From Dolomitihabitans soli (GTDB lineage Bacteria > Actinomycetota > Actinomycetes > Streptosporangiales > Streptosporangiaceae), in NCBI RefSeq assembly GCF_022213955.1, contig NZ_JAKNTW010000001.1:248001-312000 (forward strand): DNA of 64,000 bases. Reading direction: 5' to 3'. This document shows positions 15,951 through 24,829 of the stretch, in pieces. The notes beneath the pieces were generated by a model that did not search any database, was not told the DNA's origin, and worked only from the letters and a program-made list of their open reading frames with translations. The position numbers and the translations under genes are program-made. Within the stretch, counting starts at the first letter, position 1. Every line of letters starts with the position of its first letter.

Positions 15951-17411
15951 ATGACTTATATGCATAACGATTCCCGTACTCGATACACACGTGACGAGAC
16001 CCGGCAGTGGGAGGACCTGGAGCTCCTGGCCCCCGACACCGGCGAGCTGGACCTTGAAGACCGCCAGGCGCTCCGCCGCGTCGCAGGCCTGTCGACGGAG
16101 CTCCAGGACATCACCGAGGTCGAGTACCGCCAGCTGCGACTCGAAAGGGTCGTCCTGGTGGGCGTCTGGACCTCTGGGAGCGCGACCGACGCGGAGAACT
16201 CCCTGCTGGAGCTCAAGCTCCTGGCCGAGACCGCCGGGTCCGAGGTGCTCGAGGCGCTCATCCAGCGCCGGCAGAAGCCCGACCCGGCGACCTACATCGG
16301 CTCCGGCAAGGCCGCCGAGCTGCGCGACATCGTGGAGGCGACCGAGGCCGACACGGTGATCTGCGACGGCGAGCTGGCTCCCGGTCAGCTCCGCCAGCTG
16401 GAGGAGACCGTCAAGGTCAAGGTCATCGACCGGACCGCGTTGATCCTGGACATCTTCGCCCAGCACGCCAAGAGCCGCGAGGGCAAGGCCCAGGTCGAGC
16501 TCGCCCAGCTGCAGTACCTCATGCCGCGCCTGCGCGGCTGGGGCGGCAACCTGTCCCGGCAGGTCGGTGGCCGCGCTGCGGGCGGTGTGGGCATCGGCGG
16601 CCGCGGGCCCGGTGAGACCAAGATCGAACTGGACCGGCGGCGGATCCGCGAGCGGATGGCCAAGCTCCGCCGTCAGATCGGCGAGATGTCCACCGCGCGC
16701 GTGACCAAGCGCTATCGCCGCCGCGAACGCGAGGTGCCGGCGGTCGCCATCGCCGGCTACACCAACGCGGGCAAATCCTCCCTGCTCAACCGGCTCACCG
16801 GGGCCGGGGTGCTGGTGGAGGACTCGCTGTTCGCCACGCTGGACCCGACCGTCCGCAAGGCCCGCACGTCGGAGGGCCGGCTGTTCACGCTGGCCGACAC
16901 CGTGGGCTTCGTCAGGCACCTGCCGCACCAGCTCATCGAGGCGTTCCGCTCCACGCTGGAGGAGGTCGGCGACGCCGACCTGATCCTGCACGTGGTCGAC
17001 GGCGCGCACCCCGATCCCGAGTCACAGCTCGCGGCCGTCAGAGAGGTGCTCGCCGACGTGGACGCCGGCGACATCCCGGAGGTCGTCGTGATCAACAAGG
17101 CCGACGCGGCCGACCCCGAGGTGCTGGCCAGGCTCACCGCGAAGGAACGGCACAGCGTCATCGTCTCGGCCCGCACCGGGGCTGGCATCGACGAGCTGAG
17201 GTCGCTGATCGAGCGGGAGCTGCCCAGACTCGACCACGAGGTCCGGGTGCTGGTTCCCTACGATCGGGGCGACCTGATCTCACGTGCGCACAAGGAGGGG
17301 GAGGTGTTGTCGGTGGAGCACACCGGAGACGGCACCATCCTGCACGCCCGGGTCCTGCCGAGCCTCTCCGACGACCTCGACCGCATCGTCAAGCCGGTCG
17401 AAACGGTCTGA
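15951..17411 (+). CDS. hflX: GTPase HflX
   Basis: A 486-residue ribosome-associated GTPase. The N-terminal HflX domain has VGVWTSG, QRRQKPDPATYIGSGKAAE and EGKAQVELAQLQYLMPRL, then the glycine-rich hinge GIGGRGPGETKIELDRRRI. The G domain has G1 GYTNAGKSSLLNRL, G2/G3 LFATLDPTVR and DTVGFVRHLPHQL, and G4 NKAD. HflX splits or rescues stalled ribosomes. ATG at 15951 or 15960 are both possible, each with a poor ribosome site (GAG), and the frame is open further upstream only through transposon remnant sequence. The mobile-element end lies just upstream, so the native promoter has probably been replaced or moved. Confidence 0.95.
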   Translation: MTYMHNDSRTRYTRDETRQWEDLELLAPDTGELDLEDRQALRRVAGLSTELQDITEVEYRQLRLERVVLVGVWTSGSATDAENSLLELKLLAETAGSEVLEALIQRRQKPDPATYIGSGKAAELRDIVEATEADTVICDGELAPGQLRQLEETVKVKVIDRTALILDIFAQHAKSREGKAQVELAQLQYLMPRLRGWGGNLSRQVGGRAAGGVGIGGRGPGETKIELDRRRIRERMAKLRRQIGEMSTARVTKRYRRREREVPAVAIAGYTNAGKSSLLNRLTGAGVLVEDSLFATLDPTVRKARTSEGRLFTLADTVGFVRHLPHQLIEAFRSTLEEVGDADLILHVVDGAHPDPESQLAAVREVLADVDAGDIPEVVVINKADAADPEVLARLTAKERHSVIVSARTGAGIDELRSLIERELPRLDHEVRVLVPYDRGDLISRAHKEGEVLSVEHTGDGTILHARVLPSLSDDLDRIVKPVETV

Positions 17412-18322
17412 ACGACCTCCCCGTGCCCGCGGTCCGGGTTGTTGTGCCGCGGCCGCTGTGCCTGCGGGTCGGGTCGTCGTGCCGCGGCCGCTGTGCCGGG
17501 GTGCGGTCGCCGTGCCGCAGTCCGGGTTGCCGTGCTGCTTCGGTTGCCGTGCCGGGTGCTTGGATCGCTGTGCTGCTTCGGGTTGCCGTTTCACGGCTCC
17601 GGAACCAGTACACGGTCTGCGCGCCGGGTTCCGCGCCACTCGGGCCACCCGCGTCACCACGCGAGCGGTTCGGTGGCGCTCGCAGCGCTCGCGGGCGTGA
17701 ACCCGCGCTGAGGGCCGCAGGCGACGTGGACCGGGCCGGTGAGCGGCGCGGTCCACGCCGGCCCGGTTCGAGCCGGGCCCGACGGGGGCATGGGCGGGCG
17801 ATCCACGGTCGAGCGGTCGAGGGCCGAGCCGGCGCCCTCGTACGCAGGCCCGAGATCCGGATCGGCCTCTCCGAAGGCGCCCGCCGCGGCGCGGCCTGCT
17901 CGGAGAAGCGACAACTTCCAGAACCATGGCCGTCGCCCTGGATCTCTGCTAGAACTTGTTCCAATAGCTCGCCGGAGCGACTGAACCGCGCATCTTGGTG
18001 CAAACGGGACGGTGGTCCGGTAGGACTTGGATTGCTACTATTAGCCAAGCCAAACGACACAATCCTGTCACGGGTTTCTCGTGTTGGCTGATGTGAAACT
18101 TGATACAGTTCGAGCAAAATGCGGTCTGAGGTGCGGGAACATCTTCGAAGGTCAGGCGGGAAGATCATCAGCCGGATCATGAGAGGGTGGCGTTCTTCTC
18201 GAATCGCCCTGTACGGCAAGCCGACCTGTGAAATAACGTAACTGAACCGAAATCGCCGGTCCAAGATCCCGGCGGTACGGTCACCGCACAACCCGACGCG
18301 GATGAGAGCAGGAGACCCCCCA
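17412..18322 (+). other. Long intergenic region with structured and repetitive sequence, no supported gene
   Basis: About 910 bases without a convincing gene. 17420-17600 is low complexity, built from GCCGTGCC/GCTGTGCC-like words. Two strong hairpins follow: GTGGACCG at 17726 with CGGTCCAC at 17749, and GGCCCGG at 17760 with CCGGGCC at 17773. From about 17940 to 18260 the base composition is less GC-rich than coding DNA here, with promoter-like words such as TTGCTACTATTAG and TTGATACAG. Open frames exist on both strands but none has recognisable protein character. Confidence 0.5.
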
Positions 18323-18400
18323 ATGTCGTCCGGACTGCGAGCGGACCCCATGGGCGTGGCGCCCGACGATGCTGGGGCCTGCTCTCCATGGGAGCGGTGA
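18323..18400 (+). CDS. Possible 25-residue leader peptide before the HutI-like gene
   Basis: ATG at 18323 sits 7 bases after AGGAGA, a better ribosome site than most in the window. The frame reads MSSGLRADPMGVAPDDAGAC then SPWER and stops 4 bases before the ATG of the amidohydrolase. The GGGAG ribosome site of that gene lies inside the end of this frame, so translation of the two would be coupled. It may regulate the downstream gene or be a small product in its own right. Homology is unknown and a chance frame cannot be excluded. Confidence 0.4.
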   Translation: MSSGLRADPMGVAPDDAGACSPWER

Positions 18401-18404
18401 TGCG

Positions 18405-19610
18405 ATGACCGTTCGCCTGCTGACCAACATCGGTCGGCTATGGACCGGCAACGACGTGTGCAGCAACGCCGCGATCCTGGTGCACAACGACCGGATCGCC
18501 TGGGTTGGCCGCGCCGCCGACCTGCCGCAGAGCGTCCCCGGAGTCGTCGACGACATCGTCGACGTCGACCATGTCGAGAACCTGGGCGGCGCCCTCGTCA
18601 CGCCCGGTCTGATCGACGCTCACACGCACCCCGTCTACGCGGGCAACCGTTACGCCGAGATGGCCATGCGCTCGGGCGGCTCCACATCCAGCGCGATCAC
18701 CGCGGCCGGCGGCGGCATCGGCTCCACCGTGACGGTCACGCGTGGCACCGATCCCTGGACCCTGTGCAACGGCGTACGTGAGCGTCTGCGTGACTGGCTG
18801 CTCAGCGGCACCACCGTCGAGGCCAAGACCGGCTACCACCTCACCCGCGACGGCGAGTTGGCCGACGTCCGCCTGCTCCGCGAGCTCGAGAAAGAGCCGA
18901 TGATGCCGCGGATCCACGTGACGTTCATGGCCGCCCACGTCGTGCCGCCCGAATACTTCGGCCGCCAGCGCGACTACGTCGAAGCCGTGGGCGCCTGGTG
19001 TGCGGACGCCGCCGCGGCCGGTGCCGACAGCGTCGACGTCTACTGCGACGACGGTCACTTCACCACCGAGGAAGCACGCTGGGTGCTCGCCTCCGGGCGC
19101 AACGTCGGCCTGATGCCCCGCATCCACGCCGGCGCCTACAGCCGCCGCGGTGCCGTCCAGCTCGCCGCCGAACTCGGCTGCGCCTCCGCCGACCTGCTCC
19201 ACCACACCTCCGACGAGGACATCGCGGTGCTCGCCCGCTACGGCATCCCCGCCGTCGTCTGCCCCGGCACCGCCATGCAGGGAGGCAGCCTCCCGCCGGT
19301 CCGCCGCATGATCGCGCAGGGCGTGCCCATCGCCCTCGGCAGCGACCACAACCCCGGCCACTGCGGCATCACCTCGATGTCACTGGTCATCAGCCTCGCC
19401 GTCGCCGCCTTCGGGATGAGCGTCGGCGACGCCCTCCGTGCGGCCACTCTCGGCGGTGCCAACGTGCTCGGCGCTCCCGACCGAGGCGTGCTGGCGCCCG
19501 GCCGCCTCGCCGACATCGTCCAGTGGGACGCCGACCACGAGGGCGCCTTCGCCTGGTCCTTCGGCCTCAAGCCGCGCCGGGTCTGGAGCGGCGGCACCCC
19601 GGTCCAGTAG
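18405..19610 (+). CDS. HutI-like amidohydrolase (divergent imidazolonepropionase)
   Basis: A 401-residue metal-dependent amidohydrolase. DAHTHPVYAGNR near residue 70 gives the first two metal ligands, VTFMAAHVVPPEY near 180 and RIHAGAYS near 240 two further histidines, and LGSDHNPG near 315 the catalytic Asp, all in the order and spacing of imidazolonepropionase. However, the family's HADEF motif, whose Glu is catalytic, reads HAGAY here, and ADHL reads ADLLHH. The substrate may therefore differ from imidazolone propionate. No other histidine-degradation gene is nearby. ATG at 18405 follows GGGAGCGG; an in-frame ATG at 18369 is less likely. Confidence 0.8.
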   Translation: MTVRLLTNIGRLWTGNDVCSNAAILVHNDRIAWVGRAADLPQSVPGVVDDIVDVDHVENLGGALVTPGLIDAHTHPVYAGNRYAEMAMRSGGSTSSAITAAGGGIGSTVTVTRGTDPWTLCNGVRERLRDWLLSGTTVEAKTGYHLTRDGELADVRLLRELEKEPMMPRIHVTFMAAHVVPPEYFGRQRDYVEAVGAWCADAAAAGADSVDVYCDDGHFTTEEARWVLASGRNVGLMPRIHAGAYSRRGAVQLAAELGCASADLLHHTSDEDIAVLARYGIPAVVCPGTAMQGGSLPPVRRMIAQGVPIALGSDHNPGHCGITSMSLVISLAVAAFGMSVGDALRAATLGGANVLGAPDRGVLAPGRLADIVQWDADHEGAFAWSFGLKPRRVWSGGTPVQ

Positions 19611-19706
19611 CACTCGTCCCTTCCGCTGGTTCCGCCGCCGCACAAGCCGCTGAATGTGGCTGATTTGGCTGCTGGTACGTGATCTATTGATGAGTAATGT
19701 CTGGGT

Positions 19707-20570
19707 ATGCCGCCACCAGTCGCCGTTGTCACTGATTCCACCTCTTATCTCCCTCAAGAGGAGGCCGTTCGGCTGGGCATCACGGTGGTGCCGCTTCAGG
19801 TGGTCATCGGCGGCAGGCCGTACGAGGACGTGGCCGAGACCGACACCGGGAGCGTGACGGCCGAGCTCGGCGACCGGCCGCCGATCACCACCTCCAGACC
19901 GTCACCCCGGCGTTTCCATGACGTCTACGAGGCCGCTGCGGCGGCCGGGTGCGGCGGGGTGGTGTCCATCCACCTGTCGGGTGAGATGTCCGGCACGGTC
20001 GAGGCGGCGCGGCTGGCCGCCCGGGACGCGTCCCTTCCCGTTGAGGTGATCGACAGCCGGTCCATCGCGATGGGGCTCGGATTCGCCGTACTGGCCGCCG
20101 CCGGCAGCGCCTCGCGCGGCGGCACCCTGGCCGAGGTGACCGCCGCCGCCCACCGGCAGATCGACGCGACCCGAAGCTTCTTCTACGTGGACACTCTCGA
20201 CCACCTCCGCCGTGGCGGCCGGATCGGCGCCGCCGCGACCCTGGTGGGCTCCGCCCTGATGATCAAGCCGTTGTTGCACATCGAAGGCGGCGCGATCGTT
20301 CCGCTGGAGAAGGTGCGCACGGCGGCCAAGGCCGTGGCCCGCCTCGAAGACCTCGCCGTTCAGGCCGCGTCCACCGAGTTGGTGGCCGTCGCCGTCCAGC
20401 ATCTGTCCGCCCGCGCCAAGGCGGACGCCCTGGCCGAGCGGCTCGCGCGCCGCCTTCCCCAGCTCCAGCGTCTGGAGGTGGTCGAAGTCGGCGCCGTGAT
20501 AGGCGTACATGTCGGGCCCGGCATGCTGGGTGTGACCGTCACCCCTTCCTTGCCCAGCTCCGGCACCTGA
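19707..20570 (+). CDS. DegV family fatty-acid-binding protein
   Basis: A 287-residue protein that begins VAVVTDSTSYLPQEEA, the DegV hallmark, continues with TSRPSPRRFHDVYE, SIHLSGEMSGTVEAARLA, VIDSRSIAMGLGFAVLAA, DTLDHLRRGGRIGAAA and MIKPLLHIEGGAI, and ends with the EDD-type domain (VGPGMLGVTVTP). DegV proteins bind a long-chain fatty acid in a pocket and can act as the FakB subunit that presents fatty acid to a kinase; no FakA-like kinase is in the window. Two DegV-comE neighbours are common in actinobacteria. The start ATG has only a weak ribosome site (GGGT), and the upstream sequence TTGATG-TAATGT could be its promoter. Confidence 0.9.
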   Translation: MPPPVAVVTDSTSYLPQEEAVRLGITVVPLQVVIGGRPYEDVAETDTGSVTAELGDRPPITTSRPSPRRFHDVYEAAAAAGCGGVVSIHLSGEMSGTVEAARLAARDASLPVEVIDSRSIAMGLGFAVLAAAGSASRGGTLAEVTAAAHRQIDATRSFFYVDTLDHLRRGGRIGAAATLVGSALMIKPLLHIEGGAIVPLEKVRTAAKAVARLEDLAVQAASTELVAVAVQHLSARAKADALAERLARRLPQLQRLEVVEVGAVIGVHVGPGMLGVTVTPSLPSSGT

Positions 20571-20650
20571 CCACGCCCACAGGCGCCACACGCGCACTCC
20601 TCGCCGAGCCTGCTCGCCGAGCCGTTTGCGCCGGGGAGGAGGACGACACC

Positions 20651-20934
20651 GCACCGCCCTCCGCACCGCTCTCCGCACCGCGCTCTCCGTGCTGCGCTCT
20701 CCGCACCGCGCTCTCCGCACCGCGCTCTCCGTGCTGCCCTCCGTGCTGCGCTCTCCGCACCGCGCTCTCCGCACCGCGCTCTCCGTGCTGCCCTCCGTGC
20801 TGCGCTCTCCGTGCTGCGCTCTCCGTGCTGCGCTCTCCGTGCTGCGCTCTCCGTGCTGCGCTCTCCGTGCTGCGCTCTCCGTGCTGCCCTCCGTGCTGCG
20901 CTCTCCGTGCTGCGCTCTCCGTGCCGCGCTCTCC
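20651..20934 (+). repeat. 14-bp minisatellite, 21 units
   Basis: The array is made of units with a 5-base head (GCACC, GTGCT or GTGCC) and a tail of GCGCTCTCC (sometimes shortened to GCCCTCC or GCTCTCC), so 16 units are 14 bp and five are 12 bp. Units 5-8 and 9-12 are identical 54-bp blocks, and units 12-17 are six identical copies, which shows recent expansion. It lies between degV and comEA. Because 14 is not a multiple of 3, all frames stay open, which creates long false reading frames. Confidence 0.95.
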
Positions 20935-21034
20935 GTGCCGAGCCGCCGGTGCTTGTCCCCAGGCAAGTCGGCGCGGCGCAGGTTTTCCCCAGAGCGTCAT
21001 TCGGCGGGGAAACGCCTTCGCCGAGGGCCCTAAC

Positions 21035-22279
21035 GTGCGGCTGGTGGGAAGCAAAGAGCAGGCCGCAGCCGAGAGTGTCATAGCCGAGGCAAGGCTGCGT
21101 GCACTCCTTCCGGGTCCCGCGCGGGTCCCGCTCGCCGGCGTGGCCGGCGCGGCCGGTTCCGGAGAGGGCGAGGCGCCCCTCCGTTCCGTACCGGGTTCGC
21201 CTTCCGTCGTGCATCCGCGATCACACGACGAGCCGGTGTGGCCGCCCGGCCCCGGCGCGGCGTGCCACCCCGGCGACATTCCCGTGCCTTCCGTCGACGA
21301 GTGCACGGATGACGTGCCGCACCGGAAGGTCTTCGGGTCCGGAGCGGATGTCGGTGATGGTGCTGGTTCGAATGCGGATCAGGTGGAACGGCCGCCGAGT
21401 GACCGCATCGTGCCCTTCCTCGATTTCGGTGAGCGGCGACGCGGTGCTCCTGCGGCGCCCAGACTCCGCACGGGTGTGGAGCGATGGCGAACCGATCCGG
21501 AAGGGGATCCGAGTGATCGCGGTGACCGTCGGCCGTCAGTCGATTCTCCCGCCCCTCCAGCGTCGGGAGCCGAGCCCATCCCATCCCGTGACCATGTTCC
21601 TGGCGTCCCTGGCGTTCCCGGCCGCTTCTCTTCGGCACTGCGTACGGCTCTCGCCGCACACGGCCCCGCCTTCGACATCGGGCGTCCGGGGTTGCGGGTG
21701 CTGCTGTTGATCGGTGTGCTGGCGGCACTCGTCGGCGGCGTCTACGCGTGGCGGAGCCAACCGGTGGCCGAGCCCTTGCCGCCGAGCACCAGGGCGTCCG
21801 CTCCGCAGCCCGGCGAGTCGCCCCAGCCGGGGCCGTCCCCGGCAGCGGGGGTGACCGTGCATGTCACGGGAAAGGTCCGGCGGCCGGGTGTGGTCACGCT
21901 GCCCGATGGTTCCCGGGTCACCGACGCTGTGGAGGCCGCCGGTGGAGCGACGAGGGCCGCGGCGACACGCTCGCTCAATCTGGCGCGCCGGCTGATCGAT
22001 GGAGAGCAGGTCATCGTGGGTGCTTCGACGGTTCCCGGCGCTCTGCCCCTGCCCGGCACCGTGCCGGGTGGTGCGATCGGCCCTGGAGCCTTGGTCGACC
22101 TCAATTCCGCCACCGCTGAGCAACTGGACGTGTTACCAGGTGTCGGCGAGGTGCTCGCCCGTCGCATCGTCGAGTACCGCGACGGCCACGGTGGCTTTCG
22201 CAGCGTGGAGCAACTTCAGGACGTCTCCGGCATCGGGAACAGCAAGTACGCCGACATCAAGGACAAGGTTCGCATATGA
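21035..22279 (+). CDS. comEA: ComEA-like DNA-binding protein
   Basis: The C-terminal half is clear: a membrane segment (LRVLLLIGVLAALVGGVYAW), a Pro/Ser spacer, an SLBB-type domain (VTVHVTGKVRRPGVVTLPDG) and the ComEA helix-hairpin-helix pair (LVDLNSATAEQLDVLPGVGE, then QLQDVSGIGNSKYADIKDKV). ComEA binds DNA at the cell surface and hands it to the ComEC channel. The start is uncertain: GTG at 21035 behind GAGGG is used, giving 414 residues with a long low-complexity cytoplasmic part; GTG at 21044 is an alternative. The frame remains open upstream through the minisatellite, which I judge non-coding. It overlaps comEC by four bases. Confidence 0.85.
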   Translation: MRLVGSKEQAAAESVIAEARLRALLPGPARVPLAGVAGAAGSGEGEAPLRSVPGSPSVVHPRSHDEPVWPPGPGAACHPGDIPVPSVDECTDDVPHRKVFGSGADVGDGAGSNADQVERPPSDRIVPFLDFGERRRGAPAAPRLRTGVERWRTDPEGDPSDRGDRRPSVDSPAPPASGAEPIPSRDHVPGVPGVPGRFSSALRTALAAHGPAFDIGRPGLRVLLLIGVLAALVGGVYAWRSQPVAEPLPPSTRASAPQPGESPQPGPSPAAGVTVHVTGKVRRPGVVTLPDGSRVTDAVEAAGGATRAAATRSLNLARRLIDGEQVIVGASTVPGALPLPGTVPGGAIGPGALVDLNSATAEQLDVLPGVGEVLARRIVEYRDGHGGFRSVEQLQDVSGIGNSKYADIKDKVRI

Positions 22280-24699
22280 GCTTCGCCGTGATCTCACGCC
22301 ACGGCGCGTCCCCGGCTGCCGGGCCACCACACGAGGATGACCGGCGCGCCGACTCCCTGCGTCTGGTGTTACCGGCGATGACGGCATGGGGCACTGCCCT
22401 GATCTTGCTGGGCTGCCCGGTGCGAGCAGGTGTCATCACGGCGGGTGCGGCCGGTCTGGGCGCGGTCATGGTGACCGCCGCCGCCTGGTGGCGAGCCCGT
22501 GGCGCGGAGCACTCGGCATGGCTGGGGACGTGGGCGAGGTCGGCTGTGGCGGTGCTGGGATGTGTGGCCGCCGCCGCGGTGGCTGTGGCCTTCAGGGTGG
22601 AGTCGATCACGACGGGGCCGATCGCGGAGGGCGCACGGGCGGGAGCGTCGGTTACGGCGCAGATCGTGATCACGGACGATCCCCGGGTGCTGCCCGCCCA
22701 TGGAGCGGCATTCGGCGGAGAACGCGTGGTGACGCGTGCCACGGTCGAGGTGATCGAGACCGCGGCGGGCAGGATGGCGGTCGACTCGCCCGTCGTGGTG
22801 TTCGGCTCCGGGGCGCGGTGGAAAGAGCTGCTGCCCAGCCAGCGGCTGTCGGTGCACGGCAGGCTGGCCCCCGCCGATCAGGCAGAGCTGACAGCGGCGA
22901 TACTGCTGGTCCGCGGTCCGCCGAAGGCGCTCTCGCCGCCCTCCGGCGTGCAGCGGGTGGCGGGCACGTTGCGCGCAGGGCTTCGCACTGCGGCCGAGCC
23001 GCTGCCACCGGACCAGCGGGGCCTGTTGCCCGGCCTCGTGGTGGGCGACGTGTCGCGAATGGACGAACAGGTGAAGGCCGACTTCGCCGCCGCCGGCCTC
23101 AGCCATCTCACGGCGGTCAGCGGCGCCAATCTCGCCATCGTGGCAGGGGCGGCCATCGCGTTGGGCAGGGCCGGAGGCATGCCGCTGGCGGTGCGGGCTG
23201 CGCTGGCCGTGGCCTCGATGCTGGCGTTCACGGTGGTGGCCAGACCTTCCGAGAGCGTCCTGCGGGCGCTGCTCATGGGCATGGTGGCCGCGATCGCACT
23301 CGGGACCGGTCGATCCCGGGATGGCGTGGCGGCCCTTTCCGGTACCGTCCTGCTCCTGATCCTCTTCGATCCCTCACTGGCCCGCTCCTACGGCTTCGCG
23401 CTGTCGGTCTGGGCCACCGCGGGCATCCTGTTCCTGGCTCCCCGATGGCGTGACCGCATGGCCGGACGGCTGCCGATCTGGCTCAGCGAGGCGATCGCCA
23501 TCCCCGCCGCGGCACAGGCCGCCGTGACACCCGTTCTGGTGTTGATGTCCGGTCAGATCACGCTCTCCGCGATACCGGCCAACCTGCTCGCGGGGCCGGC
23601 CGTCGCACCGGCGACGCTGCTCGGATTCGCCGCCGCGTTGATCGCGCCGTTGCACATGGAGGTGGCCAGGTTGATCGTCTGGCCCGCGGGGCTGGTCACC
23701 GGCTGGATCATCGGGGTGGCCGGGCACGCGGCGGCGCTGCCGCTCGGCGTCGTGCCGTGGCCGGGCGGACTTGCCGGTCTCGCCCTGCTCGCCGTGGCGG
23801 CCATCGCCATCCTGGTGCTCCTGCGACATCCGCTCGGCCGCCGGGCAGGTCTGGCGTTGGCCGGCGGTGCCCTCGCCGCGATCCTGGTCATCGGGCCGGC
23901 GGTGTCGTCGTGGCCGCCCGGCCGCTGGCTGCTGGTGGCGTGCGACGTGGGTCAGGGCGACGCACTGGTGATCGCAGCGGGAACCGGCAGGGGAGTGGTG
24001 GTGGACACCGGCTCCGACCCCCGCCTCGTGGACAGGTGCCTGCGCGACCTCGGAGTCCGCGAGGTGCCGCTGCTCATCCTCACGCACCCGCACTTCGACC
24101 ACACGGGCGGGATGGCGGGGGTCTTCAGGGGACGCCGAGTGGCCGGGGTCGTGGTCGGCTCGGAAGGGGATGCGTCCCCGGCGGTCAGGCGAATCTCCGG
24201 CGACATCGCGAGACACGGCGCGACCGAACGCCTGGCGGTCCCGGGGACGCGGTGGCGGTTCGGGCCTTCTGAAGTGACCGTGCTCGCGCCGTACGGCGAC
24301 GCCGTCCCCGCGGGGCCGGGGGAGGGGTCGGTCGTGAACAACGCCAGCGTCGTGCTGCACGTGCGTTGGGCGGCAGGCTCCGCGTTGCTGAGCGGAGACA
24401 TGGAGACCGAGGCCCAGGCGGACCTGCTCCGGCGCGGGTTTCCCCGCGTGGAGATCCTCAAGATCCCGCATCACGGTTCCGCCAGACAGGATCCGGCCTT
24501 TGTAGCGGCGACCGGCGCACGGGCCGGGCTGATCAGCGTGGGTTCCGGCAACGACTACGGCCATCCCGCCCCGGCCACGCTCAGCCTGTTGGCATGGCAC
24601 GGCATACGGATCTACCGGACGGACCGATCCGGCGACCTGGCGGTGATCGACGATCAGGGCCGCCTGGCCATCCTGTCCCGAGGGCAGAACGACGACTGA
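22276..24699 (+). CDS. comEC: ComEC/Rec2 DNA-uptake channel protein
   Basis: An 807-residue membrane protein whose ATG overlaps the comEA stop (ATGA). It has N-terminal membrane segments and an OB-like DUF4131 region, a central competence domain with many hydrophobic helices (LSHLTAVSGANLAIVAGAAI, then about eight more segments), and a C-terminal metallo-beta-lactamase domain with LLILTHPHFDHTGGMAGVF and SALLSGDMETEAQ, the metal-site motifs of the nuclease-like module. The full three-part architecture is present. It would move single-stranded DNA across the membrane. A 7-bp repeat array lies 75 bases downstream. Confidence 0.93.
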   Translation: MSFAVISRHGASPAAGPPHEDDRRADSLRLVLPAMTAWGTALILLGCPVRAGVITAGAAGLGAVMVTAAAWWRARGAEHSAWLGTWARSAVAVLGCVAAAAVAVAFRVESITTGPIAEGARAGASVTAQIVITDDPRVLPAHGAAFGGERVVTRATVEVIETAAGRMAVDSPVVVFGSGARWKELLPSQRLSVHGRLAPADQAELTAAILLVRGPPKALSPPSGVQRVAGTLRAGLRTAAEPLPPDQRGLLPGLVVGDVSRMDEQVKADFAAAGLSHLTAVSGANLAIVAGAAIALGRAGGMPLAVRAALAVASMLAFTVVARPSESVLRALLMGMVAAIALGTGRSRDGVAALSGTVLLLILFDPSLARSYGFALSVWATAGILFLAPRWRDRMAGRLPIWLSEAIAIPAAAQAAVTPVLVLMSGQITLSAIPANLLAGPAVAPATLLGFAAALIAPLHMEVARLIVWPAGLVTGWIIGVAGHAAALPLGVVPWPGGLAGLALLAVAAIAILVLLRHPLGRRAGLALAGGALAAILVIGPAVSSWPPGRWLLVACDVGQGDALVIAAGTGRGVVVDTGSDPRLVDRCLRDLGVREVPLLILTHPHFDHTGGMAGVFRGRRVAGVVVGSEGDASPAVRRISGDIARHGATERLAVPGTRWRFGPSEVTVLAPYGDAVPAGPGEGSVVNNASVVLHVRWAAGSALLSGDMETEAQADLLRRGFPRVEILKIPHHGSARQDPAFVAATGARAGLISVGSGNDYGHPAPATLSLLAWHGIRIYRTDRSGDLAVIDDQGRLAILSRGQNDD

Positions 24700-24773
24700 T
24701 TCTCCCTGACCGGCATCGTCGATCCACCGGCGCCAGAGGCTGCCGAATCGGGAGCGTCCCCTGATGGCGTCTC

Positions 24774-24819
24774 CGCGATCCGCGATCCGCGATCCGCGAT
24801 CCGCGATCCGCGATCCGCG
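24774..24819 (+). repeat. 7-bp tandem repeat between comEC and the crotonase gene
   Basis: Six exact copies of CGCGATC (24774-24815) plus a partial copy. It lies in the gap between two convergent genes, ending 10 bases from the crotonase stop codon. Copy number is likely to vary between strains. Confidence 0.9.
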
Positions 24820-24829
24820 TGGTGCGGAC

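Noticed and set aside
17389-18351. 320-codon minus-strand frame between hflX and the HutI-like gene
   Set aside because: No recognisable motif, Arg/Pro/Ser-rich composition, an AT-rich portion unlike genes here, and no ribosome site.
20651-20934. Short regular repeats considered as a CRISPR array
   Set aside because: Units of 12-14 bp are contiguous, with no unique spacers and no cas genes.
20825-21034. Extension of ComEA through the minisatellite
   Set aside because: The frame is open only because 14-bp units keep all frames free of stops; the encoded Cys/Arg/Ser/Leu repeats are not seen in ComEA proteins. Later GTG starts are available.
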